Below, in pieces: positions 1-7,681 of a stretch of DNA of 46,140 bases. The stretch's first letter is position 1; every line of letters starts with the position of its first letter. A program made the translations under genes and the position numbers. Under the pieces are notes generated by a model. That model searched no databases. It was not told where the DNA came from and was given only the letters and a program-made list of their open reading frames with translations. Origin of the DNA: Pseudomonadota bacterium (lineage in GTDB: Bacteria; Myxococcota_A; Polyangia; Polyangiales; Polyangiaceae); the NCBI GenBank assembly GCA_023418705.1, contig JAEZYZ010000046.1:1-46140 (forward strand). Reading direction: 5' to 3'.

Positions 1-144
1 GCCGCCGAGGGCGTCGATGACGGCGTAGGTGGCGAGGCCGACCCAGGCTGCGGTGTAGGCCCCCGTGACGATTTCGGTGTACGGACTGGGCCAGCCGTCA
101 AAGAAGCCACCGCTGGGGGCGAAGCCGCTGGTTTTGATGCCCAC
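1..144 (-). CDS. possible partial membrane protein, cut by window edge
   Basis: The reverse strand reads openly to the window edge for 48 codons from a GTG. The first part is Gly/Ser/Phe/Pro-rich (around GFAPSGGFFDGW) and the rest is a hydrophobic stretch (AYTAAWVGLATYAV). This looks like a real membrane-protein segment rather than a shadow, but I do not recognise the family. A GAGG directly abuts the GTG, which is too close for a good ribosome site, so the true start may differ. The C-terminus lies outside the window. Confidence 0.28.
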   Translation of the reverse strand, partial: MGIKTSGFAPSGGFFDGWPSPYTEIVTGAYTAAWVGLATYAVIDALGG

Positions 145-185
145 CCTCGCAGGTGCTCGGCAGCTGCGCTGCCTGCGCGCCTGCG

Positions 186-243
186 GTCCCTCCCATATCC
201 GTGCTCGGCGCGCACAGCGCGCCTGCGCGCGGATGGGAGGGAC
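186..243. repeat. nested inverted repeat / long hairpin
   Basis: Outer arms GTCCCTCCCAT (186-196) and ATGGGAGGGAC (233-243) are perfect complements. Inside them GGCGCGC (207-213) and GCGCGCC (217-223) pair around an ACA loop. There is no T-run, so a classical terminator is unlikely. The surrounding 145-384 shows no gene I can support. It could be a structured element, a protein-binding palindrome or the scar of a small mobile repeat. Confidence 0.5.
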
Positions 244-384
244 GCGTCGTGCCGACTGATGAGGGAAGGAGGAGACGGAGGTTCCGTGGGGAGCGCGGTT
301 TGCGACGATAGCAGGAGGTTCTGGCAAGATCGCTATGATGTACGATCTGAACTCGCGGATTATGTCAACTTGACCAGTCACAAG

Positions 385-735
385 TCATGGAGATCGCAGC
401 CGACGAGCGGCAGCAATCCACAAGAGCGCGAAGACCGCCGGGCTCATCCATATCAGGCATGGTGGCGTGGTGATCAGGACCAGACCTACCAACGACCTGA
501 GTAAACTCGCCGCCCTGAAGACCGGCATCCGATCCCCGAGTGGTAATCGCAAGAATTGCCAATACAGTGTCCCCAGTACCGCAACAACCACTGGGAACAG
601 TACCCACGGCACACGTATTCCGCGTTCTCGACCCTTCCGCACAGCGGAGGCGAAGAAAACAACCCCAGCGATTGCGGAAGCAACGATCGCCCCAAGGAAG
701 AACAGGCCGACGACAAACTCAGGGAACTCCGGCAC
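385..735 (-). CDS. small membrane protein, hypothetical
   Basis: A 116-residue protein with about three hydrophobic segments: residues ~7-32, a middle one near VLFPVVVAVLGTLYW, and a C-terminal pair near GLVLITTPPCLIW and AVFALLWIAA. A short basic loop follows the first helix. The GTG start is chosen because AGGAG lies 8 bases upstream. I do not recognise the family and no function is offered. Base composition here is closer to even than in the neighbouring core genes, and an IS remnant lies just upstream, so this stretch may be acquired DNA. Confidence 0.6.
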   Translation of the reverse strand: MPEFPEFVVGLFFLGAIVASAIAGVVFFASAVRKGRERGIRVPWVLFPVVVAVLGTLYWQFLRLPLGDRMPVFRAASLLRSLVGLVLITTPPCLIWMSPAVFALLWIAAARRLRSP

Positions 736-818
736 TGGATGGACTCCTAGTCTAAAAGGTCACTTGAAAGACCATCCCATTCGGACCATTTACGATTCGC
801 GGTGCCATCGATGGGGCG

Positions 819-1157
819 TCATGCAGATCGTAGAGATAGCCGCGGTACTCCCACGTTTCCATCGATGGCCCCGCGGGGGCTATTTTTTAGCCCTTCGCAC
901 TCCTGCTTCGGCTGGGCGTTCTCCCGGCGCAGGCGCCTGAGCTCCTCCTCCGGCGTCTCGCCTCCACGCTCAAGCCGCACCTGCTCGGCGACGTTGCCGA
1001 ACTTTTTCCTCCACGCATGCAGCAGGTTCTCTGGGACGCCCAGCCCCGCTGCCACGTCGGCCACGGTGCGCTCTCCTCGAGTCTCTAGGAGCCGAACCGC
1101 TTCTCGCTTGAACTCCTCGGTGTACTTCTTCCGCTTGCGCTTTGTCTTCGCTTCCAT
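819..1157 (-). pseudogene. IS3-family transposase OrfA remnant
   Basis: The first ~85 residues are typical of the small IS3-family OrfA: a basic start, TEEFKREAVRLL, then a helix-turn-helix (TVADVAAGLGVPENLLHAWRKKFG) and the start of a leucine-zipper helix (EEELRRLRREN). After ECEGLKN the sequence stops resembling the family. No orfB (DDE catalytic domain) follows, so the element cannot transpose on its own. At the break the codons CTA AAA AAT form an A-AAA-AAT slippery string followed by a GC-rich stem-loop, the usual layout of the IS3 frameshift signal, but the -1 frame meets TAG at once. The putative IS end lies just upstream of the start codon. Confidence 0.75.
868..887 (+). terminator. 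stem-loop plus T-run (terminator or IS frameshift relic)
   Basis: GCCCC (868-872), GCG loop and GGGGC (876-880) are followed by TATTTTTT on the + strand, which fits a short rho-independent terminator. The same bases read on the - strand give a slippery A-run followed by the stem-loop inside the OrfA remnant, so it may instead be a relic of an IS3 frameshift signal. Confidence 0.4.
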
Positions 1158-1187
1158 GAACTGCTCCCGAGGATACTCTCCTCGCTG

Positions 1188-1214
1188 GGTGTCCAGGAAG
1201 TCGGGGGAGGCTCA
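1188..1214 (-). mobile_element. probable IS3-family terminal end
   Basis: Read on the - strand this begins TGAGCCTCCCCCGACTTCC and continues TGGACACC. IS3-family ends commonly start with TGA and carry a C-run followed by a GGACA-type motif. It sits about 30 bases before the orfA start codon, where the left end should lie. I could not find a matching inverted partner on the orfB side, consistent with a truncated element. Confidence 0.45.
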
Positions 1215-1235
1215 TCCTGCAGCTGGCCGAGGTCG

Positions 1236-1502
1236 GTGGCGATTGCGGCCCACTCGGTACTCTCGAACCGCCCGGAGGAAGGATGCTTGGAGGAGCTTCA
1301 GTGCGAGGCGCTGGAGCCTGCAACGGTCACAGAATGCACGGTTGATGAGGTGCTCGCCTGTGTGAGCTCGGACGGGACCGTGAGGGCGACCTTCGAGCTG
1401 GATCTCGCTTGGACGGACGGGGCCGCGGTCGGTTTTGCCAATGTAGCAATCGAACGGGATTCTGACTGCCGGAGCACGTACCACGTGCTGGCAATACGCT
1501 AG
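1236..1502 (+). pseudogene. possible C-terminal gene fragment next to the IS end
   Basis: An 88-codon open stretch that reads like protein in its second half (acidic/Cys-containing, ending near AVGFANVAIERDSDC and then a stop). The reading frame stays open back to the IS end at 1214. This suggests a rightward gene whose 5' part was removed or displaced by the insertion. It has no convincing start and no recognised family. Third-position GC is lower than in the core genes. It could be chance coding on the strand opposite another open frame. Confidence 0.3.
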
Positions 1503-2173
1503 TGATACAGCCCCGTGAACATCAGGCTGAAGCCCAGGGCGGACGCCGTGACGTCGAGGTTGTCCCGATCCCTGCGCACCAAGGCGCCGTGGAGGCGCGC
1601 CAACAAGCCCGCGGACCACTCGCTGCCAACCCACCAGTCGTAGCCGGCCCAGGCGGCGCCGCCGAAGCCACGCAGGCTGCTGATGTCGTCTTTCGCCGAA
1701 GGGTTTTCGATGTCCATGCCGGCGACGCCGACGGCGCCGCCGATGTGCCAGCCCTGCTTCGGGTTGGGGAAGCCGTCGATGAACGGACCCAAGATCACCA
1801 TGCCGACGTCGCGGTCGCCCACCGAGCGCCCGTTCTGCTCGAGCTCGAGCGAGAACGACGCGGTGCCGAGCAGGGCGCCGCCGATCGCGACCCCGGGGCT
1901 CGGGGAGCCGCCGATCATGATGTCGGCGGAGAAGGCGAGGCCGCTGCCGTCGAGATCGACGTTCCGGCTGCCGTCGTCGTCGAAATCGAGCCCCAGCGAG
2001 CCGAGGCCCAGGCTGAGTCGGGTGTAGAAGCCGTCGTGCACGTGGTGAGTGCGTTGGACGGCGGGCGGCGGAGGGGGCGTCGAGAGATCGATGCGGGCAG
2101 GCTGCGCGTTCGCCGCTTGCGCCAGCGTGAGGCCGGCGGCGAGCGCCAGGAAGGAGACGAAGGAATGTCGCAT
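1499..2173 (-). CDS. outer-membrane beta-barrel-like protein
   Basis: A 224-residue protein with a clear signal peptide (MRHSFVSFLALAAGLTLAQAANAQ, cleavage after ANA-Q) and a short proline-rich linker. Alternating Gly/aromatic strands follow, with acidic turns (for example GFYTRLSLGLGSLGLDFDD). The ends show many aromatic residues, and the protein finishes MFTGLYH. This pattern is that of a small outer-membrane barrel, but no specific family is claimed. The ATG is chosen because it begins the signal peptide; the frame stays open further upstream without a better start. It lies downstream of the protease gene on the same strand with a ~70-base gap. Confidence 0.7.
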   Translation of the reverse strand: MRHSFVSFLALAAGLTLAQAANAQPARIDLSTPPPPPAVQRTHHVHDGFYTRLSLGLGSLGLDFDDDGSRNVDLDGSGLAFSADIMIGGSPSPGVAIGGALLGTASFSLELEQNGRSVGDRDVGMVILGPFIDGFPNPKQGWHIGGAVGVAGMDIENPSAKDDISSLRGFGGAAWAGYDWWVGSEWSAGLLARLHGALVRRDRDNLDVTASALGFSLMFTGLYH

Positions 2174-2246
2174 GGGATTCGAAGGGCGCGGCAGGCGCGC
2201 CGATCCTGAAGGGGATTTAGTGGTCGGCTGCCGATACGGCAAGCGC

Positions 2247-3509
2247 CTAGCGAATCTTCCCCGGACGGCGCGACCCGGTGCGGCGGGCCGCCGCGAAGAG
2301 CAGCGCACCCAACAACGCCAGACCCGTTCGAGCATCCGCGCGCGGCGGTCCGCCGATGCTGCACCCGTCGTCACCGCCGCCGCCTTCCGACACGCCGACC
2401 AGGCCGCGACAGGTGCCGTCGATGCAGGTCAAGCCGGCGCTGCAATCCGGCTGGACGCTGCACAGCGCTGCGCACTCGCTCGCGCCGCTGGCGGGGTCGG
2501 CGCCCGGGCCGCCGGGGGCGCAGTCTTCCGTGAACATGCAGGCGTCGCCTTGCTGGCCGCCCGCCACGCCGGGCAAGGGCGCCGGCTCGACCAGCTTGCC
2601 GTCCTCCGGCTCCGCGATGGGATCCCCGCCGGGGCGCACGGGGGGGAGGGGAGCGTCGGTCGAGCCGGTCAGCACCCAAGATGCTGGCGGGTACGCGCCC
2701 GCTTCGGCGGCCAAGAGCGCCGTGTCTCGGATCCAATCGGACCAGGCGCTGACGGCGCTGTAGATGGGCGTCGTGCATTCCTCGCCGCCCCGGGACGCGA
2801 CGCCCAGGATGCGCCCGGTGGCCCCGAGCGCGGGACCGCCCGAGTCGCCTTGGCAGATGCCCGTCTCACCGATGAACTCGCTGGCCGTGATGCCGCCGCG
2901 GCAGGTCCCGGCGCTGCAAGAGATCTCGAGCCCGGCACGCCGGCGCCGCAAGCCCGCGCCGTCGTCATTCGCCGTCACCCCGTAGCCGACGGCGGTGTAG
3001 TCCTCGAAGCGTTCGGCGGGCAGATCGATGCGCGGCACGCGAATGGGTGCAAGCTCCGGCGGGATGGTCCCTTCGGTCACGAGCAAGGCGATGTCCGACC
3101 CGCAAACGTCGTTGCCGTCCGGGGGAACGAACAGGTCCGCCACGCGAAACCAAGGGGTTTCCCGGTCGAGCACGGGTTCGAACGCGAAGAAGACGTTCGA
3201 CGGATCGTGCGGGGTCCCGAAGGTGGCTTCGCCGCACACCACCTCCGAGCTTGGCGTGGGGGCGATGCAATGGCGCGCCGTCAGAATCAGATTCGGTGCG
3301 ATGACGGTGCCGGTGCAGAGGGACACCGCCTCGTCCACCTGGACGGCCACCGCGACCACGCCGTCGTGCTCGGTGTCGGGGACGCCGCCCTCGATCGCCC
3401 CCGAGGTCGTCGCCAGCCGATCGGGGCGCTCGGCGCTGCAGGCCAGCGCCGTCAGGGCGAACAGGGCACCACTTTGGACAAGGAAGCGTCGATTGCGGTG
3501 ATGGGTCAT
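2247..3509 (-). CDS. secreted trypsin-like serine protease, MYXO-CTERM-like tail
   Basis: A 420-residue protein. Residues 1-24 form a signal peptide ending at a Cys (TALAC), possibly a lipoprotein site. The S1 peptidase domain follows IEGG: His80 in LTARHC, Asp139 in GSDIALL and Ser223 in GDSGGP give the complete catalytic triad. A Cys-rich linker with EGF/Dickkopf-like spacing (CMFTEDC...CAALCSVQPDC...CIDGTC) comes next. The last ~40 residues carry GCSIGG, a hydrophobic helix (GLALLGALLFAAA) and Arg-rich residues, which is the arrangement of the MYXO-CTERM surface-anchoring signal of myxobacteria. It is probably exported and held at the cell surface. The start was chosen at the signal peptide; no strong ribosome site is visible. 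Confidence 0.88.
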   Translation of the reverse strand: MTHHRNRRFLVQSGALFALTALACSAERPDRLATTSGAIEGGVPDTEHDGVVAVAVQVDEAVSLCTGTVIAPNLILTARHCIAPTPSSEVVCGEATFGTPHDPSNVFFAFEPVLDRETPWFRVADLFVPPDGNDVCGSDIALLVTEGTIPPELAPIRVPRIDLPAERFEDYTAVGYGVTANDDGAGLRRRRAGLEISCSAGTCRGGITASEFIGETGICQGDSGGPALGATGRILGVASRGGEECTTPIYSAVSAWSDWIRDTALLAAEAGAYPPASWVLTGSTDAPLPPVRPGGDPIAEPEDGKLVEPAPLPGVAGGQQGDACMFTEDCAPGGPGADPASGASECAALCSVQPDCSAGLTCIDGTCRGLVGVSEGGGGDDGCSIGGPPRADARTGLALLGALLFAAARRTGSRRPGKIR

Positions 3510-3675
3510 GAGGGAGTTCCGAAGGCAAGGGGCGACGAGCTCTGGAAAACCGCGCCAGCGCCGCGCCGACGCGAATGGGACGGGAGGCAAGCAAGCGGAG
3601 TGCCGCCGCCGCCCGCGCGGGTTCTGGGCTACCATCCCGAGCCGCATGGCTGGCTCATCCGGGAAGGCTCCGGCG

Positions 3676-4272
3676 ATGTCACGGCCGGTTCGCCGCGCGT
3701 GTGCGGGGGCGCCACGAATCGTCGCCCGCTGGGCTGCGCGGGGCTCGACCGGGAGCTCGGCGGCGTTCATCCTGCTTTGCGCAGGAGCGCTAGGGCTGCC
3801 GTGCGCCGGCTGCGCGGCGGCAGCGGTGTCCACGGAGCCGCGCATCCCGACGGTGACGATCCCGCCGGTGCCGCGAACGAAGGGGCCCCGCCCGGCGGCC
3901 CGCCCGCGAGCTCCGGCTGAAGCGCCAGCGGCCGTGGCCCGCTTGGTGGGGCAATGGGTGGGGCGCCGCCGGGGCGAGCCCGAGCGGCTACGCCTGTCGA
4001 TCGACGCCGATGGCAGCTTCGCCGCGGAGCTCTCGCGGCCCGGGCAGCCGGAGTGCCGCGTGCGCGGTCGCGTTCAGCCTGAAGCGGACGTGCTCGACCT
4101 GCAGGTGCGCGATCACGACTGCGACCTCGGCTCGCTGGAGAGCTTTGGCCGGCAGCTCATCCTCCACGCCACCTCGCTCGAGCTGGCGCTTATGCCAGAA
4201 GAGCTCGGGCGCCTCCGATCGAGCAGCGATCCGGAGATGTTGGACGAGGCCTGGGTCTACGAGCGCGAGTGA
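3676..4272 (+). CDS. putative lipoprotein, hypothetical
   Basis: A 198-residue protein. An Arg-rich N-terminus leads into a hydrophobic segment (AAFILLCAGALGLPCAGC) that ends in a Cys suitable for lipidation, followed by a Pro/Arg linker. The C-terminal ~115 residues form a compact domain starting VGQWVGRRRGEPERLRLSI, with strand-like repeats that suggest a small beta fold. I do not recognise the family. The ATG is preferred because GGGAAGG lies 8 bases upstream; another ATG at 3646 is in frame but lacks a ribosome site. It is divergent from the protease and convergent with the next gene. Confidence 0.6.
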   Translation: MSRPVRRACAGAPRIVARWAARGSTGSSAAFILLCAGALGLPCAGCAAAAVSTEPRIPTVTIPPVPRTKGPRPAARPRAPAEAPAAVARLVGQWVGRRRGEPERLRLSIDADGSFAAELSRPGQPECRVRGRVQPEADVLDLQVRDHDCDLGSLESFGRQLILHATSLELALMPEELGRLRSSSDPEMLDEAWVYERE

Positions 4273-4307
4273 GCCGCGGGTCCGCCGCGTTCGGGCCCCC
4301 GCGGCTC
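4271..4307. terminator. hairpin between convergent genes
   Basis: GAGCCGCGGG (4271-4280) and CCCGCGGCTC (4298-4307) form a perfect 10-bp stem with a 17-base loop. It sits exactly between the ends of two converging genes. There is no T-run, so termination by this hairpin alone is inferred from position and symmetry. Confidence 0.45.
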
Positions 4308-4315
4308 GGCGATGC

Positions 4316-4921
4316 TCAGCCGCTGGTGCGCCGTGAGCTGGTGCGCCCGCGCGTCGACCCGCTCCGGGAGCGACCGGTCGCGCCGCTCGTCTTCCGGCGC
4401 GTGGAGCTGCCGGTGGTCGCTCGACGCGTCGAGCTGCCGCGCCGCGCGGGCGCCGACGTCTTACGAGCGGCGCTGGCGCTGCTCGCCTTTCTGGACCCGG
4501 TCGTGCGCTTCTTGGTCGTCGATGCCGTTCGCTTGGTCGCGGCACCTGAGGCGCTGCGGCGCTTGGTCTGGCGCGTGCCGGTCGCGGCGCTGGTTCGAGC
4601 TTTCGATCGCGCCGTCCGCCCTCCCGAGCTCCCCGTTCGGGCGACCAGCTTCGAGAAGCGGCTCGGCCGTCCGGTGGCGGTCTGTTCCTGGTACAGAAAG
4701 GCGAGGTTATTTTTCTCGAACTTGTCGAAGAAGTCGTCCCAGCTGATCTTCTTCAGCGACTTCACGCCGGAGTATCCTGGATAGTCGATGCGCAGGATCC
4801 CTGGATCGTTCGCCGATCCGGTACGTTTGACCATCGCAGGGCAGCCGCCCCGCTTCTCGACCCAGCGACGAATGACGTCGTGATTGGTGGTGGTCTTCGC
4901 AGCACCGCCTCGTTTGGGCAC
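4316..4921 (-). CDS. conserved small domain with histone H1-like basic tail
   Basis: A 201-residue protein. Residues ~5-95 form a conserved domain (KTTTNHDVIRRWVEKRGG, then GILRIDYPGYSG and SWDDFFDKFEKNNLAFLYQ). I have seen this domain in small proteins often loosely annotated 'branching enzyme', a name with no visible enzymatic support. The remaining ~100 residues are almost only Ser, Thr, Arg, Lys, Ala and Gly, like the disordered tail of histone H1-like DNA-binding proteins. GTG is chosen as the start because GGGAGG lies 5 bases upstream. The likely role is nucleic-acid binding through the tail; the function of the folded domain is unknown. Confidence 0.7.
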   Translation of the reverse strand: MPKRGGAAKTTTNHDVIRRWVEKRGGCPAMVKRTGSANDPGILRIDYPGYSGVKSLKKISWDDFFDKFEKNNLAFLYQEQTATGRPSRFSKLVARTGSSGGRTARSKARTSAATGTRQTKRRSASGAATKRTASTTKKRTTGSRKASSASAARKTSAPARRGSSTRRATTGSSTRRKTSGATGRSRSGSTRGRTSSRRTSG

Positions 4922-5092
4922 GGTAGCCTCCCTTTTGGTGACCTGCTTCGCAGTGTCCAACCTTGGACTCGTTGGTGTTCCTCCGGCGCGCCAGAACAGG
5001 CGGCCGGCCATGATTTCACCAGGTTAGGCACTGGTTCGGCGTCGCCAAGTGGGAAACTTTTCGCCCCCGAGGTTGGCGGGGGGCGGCTCGGC

Positions 5093-6487
5093 TCAGCCCA
5101 TGTGCCGGATCACGGCCTGGCCGAACTCAGAGCACTTCACCTCGGTCGCGCCCTCCATCAGCCGCGCGAAGTCGTAGGTCACGGTCTTCGCGCCAATGGC
5201 GCCGTCCATCCCGCGGATGATGAGGTCGGCGGCTTCGTTCCAGCCGAGGTGCCGGAGCATCATCTCACCGCTGAGGGTGACCGAGCCGGGGTTGACGCGA
5301 TCGAGGCCGGCATACTTGGGAGCGGTCCCGTGCGTGGCTTCGAAGATCGCGTGCCCGGTGTCGTAGTTGATGTTGCCACCCGGGGCGATGCCGATGCCGC
5401 CGACCTGGGCCGCCAGGGCGTCGCTCAGGTAGTCGCCGTTCAGGTTCATGGTGGCGATCACGTCGAAGTCCTTGGGACGCGTGAGCACCTGCTGCAAGGT
5501 GATGTCGGCGATCGAGTCCTTGACGCGCAGGAGCGAGGCCAGCTTGCCGCCGCCGTGGCTGGCCTTGAGCGCGAGCGCCGCCTCGACCTCGGCGCGCAGG
5601 TCGGCCTGGGTCTCGGGCGGCGCCATGTCGTAGCCGGGCTCGATGAGCTTGGCGTTCGCCTCCACGCTCAGGTTCGGATCCTTCTCGACGTTGCCGAGGA
5701 TCCACGACTCCCGCTCGGTGACGATCTGGCTCCGGAACTCGCGCTTGGCCAGCGCATAGCCCCAGTCGCGGAAGGCCCCCTCGGTGAACTTCATGATGTT
5801 GCCTTTGTGCACCAGGGTGACGCTCTTGCGGCCGGCCTCGAGCGCGTAGGTGATGGCGGCGCGCACCAGCCGCTCCGTCCCTTCACGACTGACGGGCTTG
5901 ATGCCGATGCCGCTGCTGCCGGGGAAGCGGATCTTTTTGACGCCCATCTCGTTCTGGAGGAACGAAAGCAGCTTCTCCGCCTCCGGCGTCTCCGCGGCCC
6001 ACTCCACGCCAGCGTAGATGTCCTCGGTGTTCTCGCGGAAGATCACCATGTCCACGTCGCCGGGACGCCGGACGGGGCTCGGCACGTTGGTGAACCAGCG
6101 CACCGGGCGCAGGCAGACGTACAGGTCCAGCTGTTGGCGCAGCGCGACGTTGAGTGATCGAATGCCCTTGCCGACCGGCGTCGTGAGCGGGCCCTTGATG
6201 CCCACCAGATATTGACGGTACGCCTCGACCGTCTCCTCGGGCAGCCAGGTGTCGAAGCGCTTCTTGGCCTTCTCGCCAGCGAACACCTCGTACCAGGCGA
6301 GCTTGCGCTTGCCCCCGTAGGCCTTCTGCACGGCGGCGTCCAGCATGGCCTGGGAGGCGCGCCAGATGTCCGGCCCCGTCCCATCGCCTTCGATGAACGG
6401 GATGATGGGTTGGTTGGGGACTTCCAGCTTGCCGGAGCTGTCCATCTGGATGCGGTCGCCGGATTTCGGTGCTTCGAAGGTTGCCAT
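5093..6487 (-). CDS. icd: NADP-dependent isocitrate dehydrogenase
   Basis: A 464-residue protein of the Icd/Leu dehydrogenase family. It oxidises isocitrate to 2-oxoglutarate and CO2 with NADP, in the TCA cycle in the cytosol. Visible signatures are IPFIEGDGTGPDIW near the start, the substrate/phosphorylation loop VGKGIRSLNVALRQ, CLRPVRWF, DMVIFRENTEDIYAG, VHKGNIMKFTEGAF, DVIATMNLNGDYLSD and the cofactor region ATHGTAPKYAG. It is about 45 residues longer than E. coli Icd, with an insert after KLIEPGYDMAPPETQ that is common in this subgroup. The ATG is chosen at the family's usual start. It is flanked by unrelated genes and appears to stand alone. Confidence 0.97.
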   Translation of the reverse strand: MATFEAPKSGDRIQMDSSGKLEVPNQPIIPFIEGDGTGPDIWRASQAMLDAAVQKAYGGKRKLAWYEVFAGEKAKKRFDTWLPEETVEAYRQYLVGIKGPLTTPVGKGIRSLNVALRQQLDLYVCLRPVRWFTNVPSPVRRPGDVDMVIFRENTEDIYAGVEWAAETPEAEKLLSFLQNEMGVKKIRFPGSSGIGIKPVSREGTERLVRAAITYALEAGRKSVTLVHKGNIMKFTEGAFRDWGYALAKREFRSQIVTERESWILGNVEKDPNLSVEANAKLIEPGYDMAPPETQADLRAEVEAALALKASHGGGKLASLLRVKDSIADITLQQVLTRPKDFDVIATMNLNGDYLSDALAAQVGGIGIAPGGNINYDTGHAIFEATHGTAPKYAGLDRVNPGSVTLSGEMMLRHLGWNEAADLIIRGMDGAIGAKTVTYDFARLMEGATEVKCSEFGQAVIRHMG

Positions 6488-6597
6488 GGTCGTCGGTTGC
6501 CTCGCGCGCGGCCCGCTCGGGAGCCGGAAAAAGGTGAGGGGCACGGGTTAGATCAGCGTTCGCCGGGCGGCAACCGCGACCACGTGTCAGCGGCCGT

Positions 6598-7560
6598 TCA
6601 TTCCGTCTCCGCCGCCTCCACGCGGTTTCGGCCGGCGGATTTGGCGCGATAAAGCGCGGCGTCGGCGCGTTGAAACAGAGCGGCCGCGTCCCCGGTCGCG
6701 TCGAGGCTGGCCGCGCCGATGCTGATGGTGACCGCGGGCAGCGCCGCGCCGTCCGGTGCCGTGACGGTGAGCCGGCTCACGAGCTGGCGCACGCGCTCCG
6801 CGGCGACGAGCGCGCCGGACAGCGGCGTCTCCGGCAGCACGACCACCAGCTCCTCGCCGCCGTAGCGGGCGGCGACGTCGGTCGGGCGGAGGCCGCCGAT
6901 CACCGCGCCGGCGACCGCGCGCAGCACCGCGTCGCCGGCGGCGTGGCCGAAGCGATCGTTGAAGCTCTTGAAATGGTCGACGTCCAGCACGAGCAGCGAC
7001 ATCGGCGAGCCGCCGACCAGGTGGCGGCGGACGAGGCGGGGCAGCTTCTGATCGAACCAGCGTCGATTGTGCAAGCCGGTCAGACCATCCACCACCGCGT
7101 CGCGCTCGAACTTGCGGCGGAGCTTCGCGCTCTCCGTCAGCACGCTGTTGTTGGCGCGCATGCGGCTGGCCAAGAGGAGCAGCAGGTTGACGGCGAACTC
7201 GTGCGAGCTTCCAATCAGGGACCAGAAGGTGTCCTCGTCGACGGCGATCAGCTCGGCGGGCTCACTCGCGATCACCCAGGCGGACGCCGGGCGCTCGTCG
7301 ATCACGCTGAGCTCTCCGACGGTCTGCCCGGTCTGCAGGTGGGCGACCGGCTCGGCGGGCGGTGGTTCGAGGTGCACCGCCAGCTTGCCGGACAAGATCA
7401 GGTACATCACCTGGTTGGCGGCGCCAGCGGCGATCAACGTGTCTCCGGCGGCAAGCCTTCGGATCTCGCAGCGCTCGAGCAGGCCGCTGACCGACTCCAG
7501 CGGGACCTGGCGCAGGATGTTTAGCCGAGAGAGCTGATCGGGATCCAAATTCGCGGCCAT
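6598..7560 (-). CDS. cNMP-binding domain / GGDEF diguanylate cyclase
   Basis: A 320-residue cytosolic protein. Residues ~12-125 form a Crp-type cyclic-nucleotide-binding fold (GDTLIAAG, VGELSVIDERPASA) and residues ~150-315 a GGDEF domain. The active-site motif is GGEEL (234-238), with metal-binding Asp193 in DVDHFKSFND. RPTD (225-228) lies exactly five residues before it, matching the RxxD product-inhibition site. It should therefore make c-di-GMP from two GTP with feedback inhibition. The Crp-like part lacks an obvious DNA-binding domain, so it probably senses a ligand or redox state and tunes the cyclase. Confidence 0.92.
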   Translation of the reverse strand: MAANLDPDQLSRLNILRQVPLESVSGLLERCEIRRLAAGDTLIAAGAANQVMYLILSGKLAVHLEPPPAEPVAHLQTGQTVGELSVIDERPASAWVIASEPAELIAVDEDTFWSLIGSSHEFAVNLLLLLASRMRANNSVLTESAKLRRKFERDAVVDGLTGLHNRRWFDQKLPRLVRRHLVGGSPMSLLVLDVDHFKSFNDRFGHAAGDAVLRAVAGAVIGGLRPTDVAARYGGEELVVVLPETPLSGALVAAERVRQLVSRLTVTAPDGAALPAVTISIGAASLDATGDAAALFQRADAALYRAKSAGRNRVEAAETE

Positions 7561-7681
7561 GGCTGAGGGCGCTCATCATAGCGCCGGCGACCGACGGAAG
7601 GTGCCCGCCACGGCGCGCTGAGCGCGCTCGATCCTTGCCTCCCCTTGCATCGGCGCGCGAACCGACCGAAAGGTGCGCCTG

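Noticed and set aside
1212..1634. A leftward 140-codon frame with CDRC-type residues
   Set aside because: It overlaps the end of the outer-membrane protein gene and has no start signal or family match; the Cys pair alone is not evidence.
2049..3920. A long rightward open frame (623 codons) opposite the protease and outer-membrane genes
   Set aside because: Arg/Ala/Gly-rich translation without motifs; it is a high-GC antisense shadow of two genes with clear signal peptides and catalytic residues.
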